From: Valencia hispanica
Lineage: Eukaryota > Chordata > Actinopteri > Cyprinodontiformes > Valenciidae
Reading direction: 5' to 3'
Assembly (NCBI GenBank): GCA_963556495.2
Contig: OY747709.1
Coordinates: 54,871,900-54,935,899, forward strand
DNA: 64,000 nt
Shown here: positions 27,701-39,700 of the stretch, in pieces
How the letters are laid out: the number at the start of each line of letters is the position of its first letter
How positions within the stretch are numbered: the stretch's first letter is position 1
Program-made: the position numbers and the translations under genes
Notes under the pieces: generated by a model
The model's database searches: none
The model's input: the letters and a program-made list of their open reading frames with translations, nothing else
Told to the model about the DNA's origin: nothing

Positions 27701-30700
27701 ATCTGAGAGTCCAGGGTTCAAGTCCCTGTTCAGGCTTTAATGCTAAGTTTCATATTGATAATAGATAGATCTTTACTGTCATCATACCGAGAACAGTGAG
27801 ATTAAAGTGCTTGTGGATGCACAACCTTCTGTTCATCAAAAGAAAAATCTCCAACCATACATAAACGCTAAAATTGGTGAAACAATAACTATAGAACTAC
27901 CTAAAAACAACTCACATTTATACTCACACTAAAACTGATAACAAAACAAGAATAAATAGGGACACCTAAAAACCATATGATGCTTAAAAAAGACCAGAGC
28001 TCACAACCAAGCTTAATCCAGCAATGCGGTTGTGCATTTCTTCCTAGCAGCGTTTAAAGTATTTATTGCAATGAGATAAAAACTATGCTTGAGTCTGTTT
28101 GTTCTGTTTTTCAATGACCTGTATACGTTCTACCCGACCAGGGAATGACCAGGGTGTGAGGTGTCCTTAACAATGTTCAGTGCTTCTTTTGAGACAACGG
28201 GACGTGTGTAGATTTTCCAGTGTGGGAAGAGGGCAGCCAACGATCTTTTAAACAGTGTTGATTACCCCTTGGAGTGTAATTCCAGTGTAATGCCAGGAAC
28301 GTGCATGCGTGGTCGTCCAAAATGCCGTGACAAAAAACATCCCAAGTCCAGACGGAGTTCAAGCATTTAAAGTGAGTTTGCTCATGTGTGAAAATCAGAC
28401 GTTTTCCTTTCCCACTCTGCTAGTTTTATGGTTGTTATATTTATAAGAAACACCCTAGTAATGGTGCGTTCACACCGCACACTTTGTCTACGTCAGGCAA
28501 CGCTCTCAAAGCATCTAGTTTGACGGATGTACGTTGAAGCAAAAAAGTGCGCGAAGAAGATACGTGTGGTGACGTCGCTACAGTGAGATGCTCTGATTGA
28601 TTGGCGCACTGCGTCAAGTCCGTCAAAAGTTCAGCAAGCTGAACTTCTGCGTTGCTTGCGTTTGCTACGTTGCCGCTTGAAACGCAATTAACACTTGAAA
28701 AGTTGACGGAGCCAACGCACACACCGCACCGCAGAGACTCTGACGGACTCAACCGTAGACTTTATATGTAATCTTGCCGCAACTGACGCTGACGTTTAGG
28801 GCGGTGTTAACGCACCTTTAGAGTACCAGCAGTACATAGGGAATATCTTCATATGCACTGTAAACAATAAAGGCCATTGGGCTGTTCTTATGATAAGTTT
28901 GGTGTGTCAAGAAATGTAAGAGTTCTGTGGTGGAAAATTCTTATGTAATTAGAATTTAAGTATATATTCTATGTTTAGTGAGTACATCTAGGGTAAGATG
29001 ACAAGGTTATTGTTCCAACTTAATGTTCCTGATAAAGATGTGTCAGGTCACCAGAGAGACAGACGCCGGGGCGGCGAGTTAACAGTCTGGCCTTGAATGT
29101 GCTGCTTCATGCTTTGCTATCAGACTCGCATGAACCAGTTACACCAGAGGCGGGGCGTGAAGGTTGGAGAAGACGTCTACAGAGATAAACTGTGATAGCT
29201 AAATACTATTTAAGCTGTTAGTCGGAAAGGTTGGGTAGGGTGATGCATGAGTAACTCTGTCCCCTCCATGGTCTGGCCAGACATGTTTGTATTAAATACT
29301 TAAACGCCTTCTGGGACTCAGTCTTCTTTATTATGGAAACCCTGAGGTATTTTTTGCCATTACAGTTCTTAAACAGAGCCTGAGTAGCTCAGTTGGTAGA
29401 TCATCAGACTTTTAAGCTGATAGTCCAGGGTTCAATTCCCTGTTCAGCCACAATGTGCTTTCACTCTCTTCCCCCTGAAGAGTAATGGACAAGCCAGAAG
29501 CTTTAACCGCTGCCTCTTACGATACGTTCACACCGAATGCGTTTGAAGCGTCTACGGGGTCAGGTTTACATGTAAAGTCAATGCTGATGCGCGTCAGGGT
29601 TTCTGCCTCCTTCGCGCGTCAAATTCGTAACAACTCAGAGGGTCCATGGTTCAAGTTCCTTTACAGGTGGTAGTGTTACGGTACGTTCACACCAAAGCGT
29701 GAGAAACGTGCCGCACGCCAAAGTTTGACGCTTGAACATTCGCAGCTCGACGCGCGTCCAAAGCGAATTAGACGTACCTCAACATGGTGTATTTTGACGC
29801 GCGTCAAGCCGAAAATACGCAACTTGTGGGAGGAGCTAGTGCCAGATGGTCTTTTTGCAAGATGGCAGCTGTCAATCTAAGGTTGGAAGAGAGAGTCTCC
29901 ATTCTCTATTTACTGTGGAGAGTACCCTGAGCAGGTGGGTCAGTAACGTGAAAACTTTCAAAAGTGAAATGAACTTACCAGGTTGCCGTATATTCCTCCA
30001 AGCAGCTCCTTTTTATTCCCGTCTCTGTAGAGAAAGCAGCTGGTGTCGTGTAGCTCGTGGTGATTAGCCACGGCCGTTATCAGGATTTCCACCATGTTGA
30101 ATGGAAAACTTTGCTGGACCTGACCCCATGAACTGGGTCACAGCATCACGTGACACCACGTCACCAGGCTCCGTATTGGTTGAATTTGACGGGGAAGTTC
30201 AGATTTTTCATCTTCAGCAGCAGATGCAAAAATGCACCACATAAAAAGACGCGCATACTTTCTGACACCCGCGTTTTCTCGACACAAAAACACACGCGAA
30301 GCGACGCAGAAATTCTGACGCGCGTGAGCGCTCTTCTGTATTGACTTTACATGTAAACCTGACGCCCACGATGCTTCAAACACGTTCAGTGTGAACGCAC
30401 TGTTAATCTTCCTATTGCTACTGCAAGTAATGTACATGCGTGGGTCGTCCAAAATGCGGTGACAAAAAGCGTCCCAAGTCAAGACTGAAGTTGAGGCATT
30501 TCACAAAGGCCGGCTCTACACAGAGATAAAACGGATCTAGTTTCAGAAACAGAGTCTGTAAAAACGGCACCACAATAAATAAAATGTTTGTCCACACGAA
30601 TTCACGCAAACCGGCTGCAGTACACTAGTAAGCCCGACTGGTGGCGCTGTGACACTGACAGACAAACACAGAAAAGAACACTGAGCATGCCCAGTCACCC

Positions 30701-33700
30701 TGTTGGCTAACAGGACAAATCTATCTTCAGTGAGAGTTTTATCCTAAAGCAGACGGTTTTTTGTGGTTCTTTGGATCCATTTTGTTTCTGCTGCTGACAG
30801 AGAAGGGACAGTACATCATATTCTAGGATCCATTATAAGATCATTGTTTGCTTCATTAGGACCATAGCACAGTATGGCGCCATGTTTGTTTACTTTATCA
30901 CTAATATAGGAACCCAGTTTCTCGTTTACAGTGTCCTGAAACGGCGCCTCCTTGTGGATGAGACGCCTGTTGGATGAAATATTTTTGCTGCTACACCTGG
31001 TGTCATCCCTATGTCTGCTGCGGTAGCAGCATCAGAGCCAGGGACTTAAAAGGGCTCAAAAAGCTGATAAAGAAGGTTCTGGTTCTGTTCTGGGGGACGA
31101 CTGTGAAACATCTGGAGATGATGATGCAAAGGATTCTTCATAAAATCAAAAAACATATGGACGACCCTGATCATCCTCTTCATGAGACAGTCATACAACA
31201 ACAGAGCGTCTTCAGTTGGAGGATTTTTCAGTTTCATTGCAACACAGACCGCTACAGGAAATCCTTCCTGCCCACAGCCATCATCATCTACAACCACTCC
31301 TTAAAGAATTAATTATATGAGCTACAACATTTAATTTCCCTCTGGGATCAATAAAGTGTTTTTGAATTTGAATTGAATTGAATGTAGATGAGGCCTAAAA
31401 CTGACTTAGTTCTTGTGTGAAAATCAGATGTCTTCCTTTCCCACTCTGCTAGTTTTATGGTTGGTATGTTTATAAGAAACACCCCCAGTAAGAGTCAGTA
31501 GAGCGTCAGACTTTTAATCTGAAGGTCCGGGGTTCGAGTCCCTGTTCAGGCTTTAATCCTAAACTTCATATTGATAACGCCAGGAACATTATTTACATGC
31601 GTGGCGGTCCAAAACGCTGACAAAAAACATCCCAAATCCAGACTGAAGTCAAGTCACTTTACTAAGAGTTAAAGTATCTGGAGTCTTTCAAAAAACAAGA
31701 TACGGTGCTGCAAGTTCAAGCATTAAAAGTGTTTGCTCTTGTGTGAAAATCAGAAGTCTTCCTTTCCCACTCTGCTACTTTTATGGTTGTTATTTTAATT
31801 AGAAACACCCTAGTAAGACTACCAGCAGTGCATAGAGAATATCTTCATATGCACTGTCAACAATAAAGGTCATTGTCATGGCTTGTGGATTATTCTGATG
31901 ATGATTTTGGTGTGTAAAGCAGTTTGAGGATTCTCCAGCAGAGGTCGGTATAGCAGCAGACCTTTAATCTGAGGCTCCACGGTTCGAGTCCCTGTTCAGG
32001 CAAAATGTACTTTCACTCTCTTCCCCCTGAGGAGGAATTAACAAAAGCTTTAACAAATGCCCTTTTAGGACAACTGAGGGTTCAATTCCTCGTTCAGGCA
32101 AAACACATTTCTGATCTCTTTCTCCCAAATAAGGAGTGGAGAACAGGAAGGATTTGACCACTACCTGTTATGACTCGAGTCACATCGCTTCACTAACTCT
32201 GTCACAGAATAATAAACACATTTTTTAAGTTCAAACATTTAAAGTCTGTTAGTTCTGTTACAACAGGCCCAAGTTATGCACAACGCAGGGATTCCCTAAA
32301 TCCGTTCCTGGAAAGCATTTGATTCAGGTGTGTTGGAGAAGGGTTGGAGTCTATAAAGGGTCATTGTCACAAAAGAAAAACATCTGAAACCTCTTCAAAA
32401 GTAAAGCAAAGAAGTCCAAACCTTATGAGAATAACGTGTCTCCTTTTTATTTTAATTTTGTTTCTCCTGCACTGTAAAGTTCAGTTTGACCAGCTCACTG
32501 TTTTATTCTGGTATGGTGAAGAGGTCCTGTTATTAGAGCAAAAGCTAACTTCCAAGTGATCTTTGCTTATCAGTGGTCCGGTTTGATTTATAATATTTTT
32601 TTGTTTTTTTTGTGTGATTCTCAGTTATGATTCAAATTTGGATGACAGCAGAGACAACAAGAAGAACCGTTTCGCTAACACCATGGTATTCATGGAAGAG
32701 TATCTCAACAATGTCCTGAATGATGAGCTACCTTTCCATAATGAGGAGAAAAACAAACTCACATATGAGGTATTTTATGTCTTTTCCCCGTTTCGAAGCA
32801 ATCACGTCCCTTTTTTCTCTCCTCCTAACATCCCCTGTTTTATCCTCATCCTTCGCGTAGGTGGTGAGCCTAGCTCGGCATTTGATCTACTTTGGTTTCT
32901 ACAGTTTCTTTGAGCTGCTCAGACTCACCAGGACTCTGCTTGGCATCATTGACTGTAGACCGAATCCCGCGCAGACCAACCTCCCGTTTCAAGAGGAAGG
33001 ATCAGGTACAATCAATCCTCTGTTTCTGATTTTGATTAACCCAGCCTCATAAATGCAGTAAAACGTCTTCCCTGAAATTTATGTAAACGCTGTTATTTCA
33101 ATAAAAATGTCCTTCCATGGTTTAAAAGAAAAGTCTGGATTTTTTTTTCTTTGAATTAATTAAGACTATTGGGGGTTAAAATTATTATTTGTTTATACCT
33201 AGTGCTGTGTTGAAAAGAAATTGAAAAATTGATTCTGAATCGATTCTTATTAAAATTCTAAAAATCGAACCGATTCACAAGTCCAAAAGTCGGTTTAATT
33301 GTTTATCATCGTTTGCCCTTTTTTTACAGCTAAAATAGGAAGGAAATGTCCAGACGGCCATTTTGAGGCTTAGTTTTTTGTCCCGGTGAACTGTTACTCA
33401 CCCAGTGTTGCGTCATTGCATTACAGCCATATAAGTAAAAGTTTTGTGGAGGATTTTTCTGAATTTCAGGAAAGAAGCGCCCTCTCCACATTTTGAAAAA
33501 AATGTGCACGCCCAACACTCTACCTGCTCCTGAGAGGGAACGCCCGGTTATCCTGGTGTACACTCTGTTTACAAGTTCCTGTCGGCATCGCGGGACACAC
33601 TCACTGTAACCACTAGGTTGATCATCAACTCAGAATCAAACCAATCTTTCACAGGAAAGTTACAATATAGACATAGATAACTACTTCTAGCAGTAATCTG

Positions 33701-36700
33701 AAATGCATTTCTCCACATAGCATGCCAAACTTTAGCTTACCTGTCGAGTAGAAACTTGGCGACGGAGGCATCAGTGGGGAGCCCGACCTTGGCTTTCAGC
33801 GGACGCCATCGTTGGAAAGAATGTCCTAAAAACAGTCTGGTCTTGTTTCTCTCTTCTAAGGCCTTTCTCTCTTCTTCTCTAGCACTTCAAAGACACCTTT
33901 TCTCTTGCGACTCTCGGCCATTTTCAAAAGAACCCAGTGAGAACTGTGAGGTAGAATGAATGGATGAAGGCGTAGCGTGCGCAGGAAGTGTACGACGGCC
34001 TTGTGTACAAATATCACCAGAATGATTGACAGCTTTGAAGACCAGTAGTCTAGGTGATCCACCCGAAAGAAAAAGATCCTCCACAATACATTTAAGGTTA
34101 CAGTAAAAAAAAACGTTTTTTAATTGCGCCGACCCATATCAATATCGAATTGGAACAGATCAGATCGTGGTAATCGATTCTACCTCTTGAGAATCGGAAT
34201 CGATTCCTAAAATTCAAATCAATACCCAGCTCAGTTTCTTACCCGTGGTAGAAAGATCTGTCACAGTGAGCAAGTTAATAACTGCGCTTTTTTTTCAGTT
34301 AAACGACATCTGGAATTACACTGGTGGATGCTCTTTATCAGTTCCACAGACCAGCTGTACATTTTAGGACATCCTCGGGTCTCAAGAATACATCTGTCAG
34401 ACCTAAGAAAAAAACAGCCTCAGACATCAGACCTTAGATAAAAACGCATCAGGTCTCAGGAAAACATTTGTCACTCTTGTCAACAAAACTGACTCAGGAA
34501 ATAAAACTCATATTGTGTTCACTTCAACTCGTTTTTTGAAGGTTTTTTTTTAAACCACAAATGACAAGTTGTAGGGTGTAAAGTCTGAAAGAGCCTTATG
34601 ATGGCCTACATCTTTACGATGGGACGAAAATATACATAAAAATGTAAAAACTATCGGCCGTGTCTCGTTGTACAGTAAGCCAAAGCCAAGCAGCTTTTCT
34701 CCATAGAGAGTAGATGAGCTCGACTTGATAGAGCAGGCACTGTCGGGTATTTAGTGACGTTTCCTCCCGGCTCCTCTGATGGTGCATTCCAGTTACCTTG
34801 TAATTCTGAGTGACCGACCGAGAGTAAATGATGTCCTCAACAGACATTTTGGCATTCTAGCTGTATCAACTCTACAAAAACGGAACGCCTCTAAGAAAGC
34901 GGTGTGTATTGCTGCTCTTTCCGATTCTACACCCTACAATTTGTCATTAGTGGTTTTAAAAAAAATCCTTCACAAAAAACGAGCTGAAGTGAACGCACTA
35001 TGAGTTTTTTATTCTCCTGAGTCCGTTTTGTCTGATGCCGTTTTGTCTGAGTCCGTTTTGTCTGAGTCCGTTTTGTCTGAGTCCGTTTTATCAGATGCGG
35101 TTTGACTGAGTACGTTTTTTCTGATACCATTTTGTCTGATGCCGTTTTATCCGACGCCTTTTTGTCTGATTCCGTTTTGTCTGAGTCTGTTTTGTCTGAG
35201 TCTGTTTTGTCTGATATCATTTTGTCTGAGTCCGTTTTGTCTGAGTCCGTTTTATCAGATGCGGTTTGACTGAGTACGTTTTTTCTGATACCATTTTGTC
35301 TGATGCCGTTTTATCCGACGCCTTTTTGTCTGATTCCGTTTTGTCTGAGTCCGTTTTGTCTGAGTCTGTTTTGTCTGATGCCGTTTTGTCTGAGTCTGTT
35401 TTGTTTGAGTCTGTTTTGTTTGAGTCCGTTTTTTCTGATGCCGTTTTGTCTGATGCCGTTTTGTCCGAGTCCGTTTTGTCTGATACCGTTTTGTCTGATA
35501 TCGTTTTGTCTGATGCCGTTTTGTCTGAGTCCGTTTTGTCTGATATCGTTTTGTCTGATAACATTTTGTCTGATGCCATTTTGTCTGAGTCCGTTTTGTC
35601 TGAGTCCGTTTTGTCTGATATCGTTTTGTCTGATAACATTTTGTCTGATGCCATTTTGTCTGAGTCCGTTTTGTCTGAGTCCGTTTTGTCTGATGCCGTT
35701 TTGTCCGAGTCCGTTTTGTCTGAGTCTGTTTTGTCTGATATCGTTTTGTCTGATGCCGTTTTGTCCGAGTCCGTTTTGTCCGAGTCCGTTTTGTCTGAGT
35801 CAGTTTTGTCTGATATCATTTTGTCTGAGTCCGTTTTGTCTGAGTCTGTTTTGTCTGAGTCCGTTTTGTCTGATGCCATTTTGTGTGATGCCATTTTGTC
35901 TGAGTCCGTTTTGTCTGAGTCCGTTTTGTCTGATGCCGTTTTGTCCGAGTCCGTTTTGTCTGAGTCTGTTTTGTCTGATATCGTTTTGTCTGATGCCGTT
36001 TTGTCTGAGTCCGTTTTGTCCGAGTCCGTTTTGTCTGAGTCCGTTTTGTCCGAGTCCGTTTTGTCTGATGCCGTTTTGTCCGAGTCCGTTTTGTCTGAGT
36101 CTGTTTTGTCTGATATCGTTTTGTCTGATGCCGTTTTGTCTGAGTCCGTTTTGTCCGAGTCCGTTTTGTCTGAGTCCGTTTTGTCCGAGTCCGTTTTGTC
36201 CGAGTCCGTTTTGTCCGAGTCCGTTTTGTCTGATGCCGTTTTGTCCGAGTCCGTTTTGTCTGAGTCTGTTTTGTCTGAGTCCGTTTTGTCTGAGTCCGTT
36301 TTGTCTGATATCGTTTTGTCTGATGCCGTTTTGTCTGATGCCGTTTTGTCCGAGTCCGTTTTGTCTGATGCCGTTTTGTCCGAGTCCGTTTTGTCTGAGT
36401 CAGTTTTGTCTGAGTCTGTTTTGTCTGAGTCCGTTTTATCTGATGCCGTTTTGTCTGATACTGTTTTGTCTGAGTCTGTTTTGTTTGATGCCGTTTTGTC
36501 TGAGTCAGTTTTGTCTGAGTCCGTTTTGTTTGATGCCGTTTTGTCTGATGCCGTTTTGTCTGAGTCGGTTTTGTCTGAGTCCGTTTTGTTTGATGCCGTT
36601 TTGTCTGAGTCGGTTTTGTCTGAGTCCGTTTTGTTTGATGCCGTTTTGTTTGATGCCGTTTTGTCTGATGCCGTTTTGTCTGAGTCTGTTTTGTCTGAGT

Positions 36701-39700
36701 CCGTTTTGTCTGATGCCGTTTTGTCTGAGTCAGTTTTTTCTGATACCGTTTTGTCTGATGCCGTTTTGTCTGAGTCTGTTTTGTCTGATGCCGTTTTGTC
36801 TGAGTCTGTTTTGTCTGAGTCCATTTTGTCTGGTAAAATTTTGTCTGATGCCGTTTTTTCTGGTACCGTTTTGTCTGAGTCCGTTTTGTCTGATGCCGTT
36901 TTGTCTGAGTCAGTTTTTTCTGGTACCGTTTTGTCTGAGTCTGTTTTGTGTGAAACCATTTTGTCTGATGCCGTTTTGTCTGATGCCGTTTTATCCGACG
37001 CCTTTTTGTCTGATTCCGTTTTGTCTGAGTCCGTTTTGTCTGATGCCATTTTGTCTGAGTCAGTTTTTTCTGATACCGTTTTGTCTGATGCCGTTTTGTC
37101 TGAGTCTGTTTTGTCTGAGTCCGTTTTGTCTGATGCCGTTTTGTCTGATGCCGTTTTGTCTGATACCGTTTTGTCTGAGTCTGTTTTGTCTGATGCCGTT
37201 TTGTCTGAGTCCATTTTGTCTGATAAAATTTTGTCTGATGCCGTTTTTTCTGGTACCGTTTTGTCTGAGTCCGTTTTGTCTGATGCCGTTTTGTCTGAGT
37301 CAGTTTTTTCTGGTACCGTTTTGTCTGAGTCTGTTTTGTATGAAACCATTTTGTCTGATGCCGTTTTGTCTGATGCCGTATGGTGCCGTTTTATCCGACG
37401 CCTTTTTGTCTGATTCTGTTTTGTCTGAGTCCGTTTTGTCTAATACCGTTTTGTCTGAGTCCGTTTTGTCTGATATCGTTTTGTCTGATTCCGTTTTGTC
37501 TGAGTCCGTTTTGTCTGATTCCGTTTTGTCTGAGTCCGTTTTGTCTAATACCGTTTTGTCTGAGTCCGTTTTGTCTAATACCGTTTTGTCTGAGTCCGTT
37601 TTGTCTGATATCGTTTTGTCTGATTCCGTTTTGTCTGAGTCCGTTTTGTCTGATTCCGTTTTGTCTGAGTCCGTTTTGTCTGATTCCGTTTTGTCTGAGT
37701 CCGTTTTGTCTGATATCGTTTTGTCTGAGTCCGTTTTTTCTGATGCCTTTTTGTCTGATTCCATTTTGTCTGAGTCCGTTTTGTCTGAGTCCGTTTTGTC
37801 TGATACCGTTTTGTCTGAGTCCGTTTTTTCTGATACCGTTTTGTCTGATGCCGTTTTGTCTGAGTCCGTTTTGTCTGATACCGTTTTGTCTGAGTCCGTT
37901 TTGTCTGATATCGTTTTGTCTGATTCCGTTTTGTCTGAGTCCGTTTTGTCTGATTCCGTTTTGTCTGATTCCGTTTTGTCTAATACCGTTTTGTCTGAGT
38001 CCGTTTTGTCTGAGTCCGTTTTTTCTGATACCGTTTTGTCTGATGCCGTTTTGTCTGAGTCCGTTTTGTCTGATACCGTTTTGTCTGAGTCCGTTTTGTC
38101 TGATTCCGTTTTGTCTGATTCCGTTTTGTCTAATACCGTTTTGTCTGAGTCCGTTTTGTCTGATATCGTTTTGTCTGATTCCGTTTTGTCTGAGTCCGTT
38201 TTTTCTGATGCCTTTTTGTCTGATTCCATTTTGTCTGAATCCGTTTTGTCTAATACCGTTTTGTCTGATGCCGTTTTGTCTGAGTCCGTTTTGTCTGAGT
38301 CCGTTTTGTCTGAGTCCGTTTTGTCTGAGTCCGTTTTGTCTGAGTCCGTTTTGTCTGATGCCGTTTTGTCTGAGTCCGTTTTGTCTGAGTCCGTTTTGTC
38401 TGATGCCGTTTTGTCCGAGTCCGTTTTGTCCGAGTCCGTTTTGTCTGATACCGTTTTGTCTGAGTCCATTTTGTCTGAGTCCGTTTTTTCTGATACCGTT
38501 TTGTCTGATGCCGTTTTGTCTGAGTCCATTTTGTCTGAGTCCGTTTTGTCTGATACCGTTTTGTCTGATACCGTTTTGTCTGAGTCCGTTTTGTCTGAGT
38601 CCGTTTTGTCTGAGTCCGTTTTTTCTGATACCGTTTTGTCTGAGTCCGTTTTGTCTGATGCCGTTTTGTCCGAGTCCGTTTTGTCTGAGTCCGTTTTGTC
38701 TGAGTCCGTTTTGTCTGAGTCCGTTTTGTCTGATGCCGTTTTGTCTGAGTCCGTTTTGTCCGATGCCGTTTTGTCCAATGCCGTTTTGTCCGAGTCCGTT
38801 TTGTCTGAGTCCGTTTTTTCTGATACCGTTTTGTCTGAGTCCGTTTTGTCTGATGCCGTTTTGTCCGAGTCCGTTTTGTCCGAGTCCGTTTTGTCCGAGT
38901 CCGTTTTGTCTGATGCCGTTTTGTCCGAGTCCGTTTTGTCTGAGTCCGTTTTGTCTGAGTCCGTTTTGTCTGATGCCGTTTTGTCCGAGTCCGTTTTGTC
39001 CGAGTCCGTTTTGTCCGAGTCCGTTTTGTCTGAGTCAGTTTTGTCCGATGCCGTTTTGTCCGATGCCGTTTTGTCCGAGTCCGTTTTGTCTGAGTCCGTT
39101 TTGTCTGAGTCCGTTTTGTCTGAGTCCGTTTTGTCCGAGTCCGTTTTGTCCGAGTCCGTTTTGTCCGAGTCAGTTTTGTCTGAGTCCGTTTTGTCTGAGT
39201 CCGTTTTGTCCGAGTCCGTTTTGTCCGAGTCCGTTTTGTCCGAGTCAGTTTTGTCTGATGCCGTTTTGTCTGAGTCAGTTTTGTCTGATGCCGTTTTGTT
39301 TGATGCCGCTTTGTTTGATGCCGTTTTGTCTGATACCGTTTTGTCTGATGCCGTGTTGTCTGAGTCCGTTTTTTCTGAGTCCATTTTGTCTGATGCCATT
39401 TTGTCTGATGCCATTTTGTCTGAGTCCGTTTTGTCTGATGCCGTTTTGTCTGAGTCCATTTTTTCTAAGTCCGTTTTGTTTGAAGACTGACAAATGTTTT
39501 CTTGAGACCTGATGCGTTTTTATCTAAGCTCTGATGTTTGAGGCTGTTTTTTCTGAGGTCTGACAGATGTCTTCTTGAGACCTGAGGATGTCCTGAAATG
39601 TACACCGTACAGCTGAGACTCATCAGTCGTCTCTAGCTCTTACCAAGGAGTGATTTCTGTCAGACAACATCAATCCGGCTAGCCTTTAGCTCTACCACTG

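Larger units (their letters stand above)
26942..32624 (+). other. 5.7-kb intron with tRNA-Lys relic cluster and mobile elements
   Basis: Holds hAT family A copy 2, five tRNA-Lys-derived sequences, two GCGTTCACAC-type miniature elements, a solo LTR, a Rex1 LINE fragment and interspersed repeat copy 2. A block containing CCCACTCTGCTAGTTTTATG, TTTATAAGAAACACC and CATAGAGAATATCTTCATAT recurs several times, showing tandem duplication around the tRNA sequences. Confidence 0.8.

Noticed and set aside
34927..35220. Reverse-strand 97-residue DKTDS ORF
   Set aside because: Edge of the same minisatellite running into the inverted-repeat arm.
35303..39490. 1,395-residue + strand ORF (and 700-residue ORFs on both strands)
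   Set aside because: Entirely made of the 15-bp minisatellite; several overlapping frames are open at once, the protein is a five-residue repeat whose frame changes at the phase break, and it lies in an itpr3 intron.
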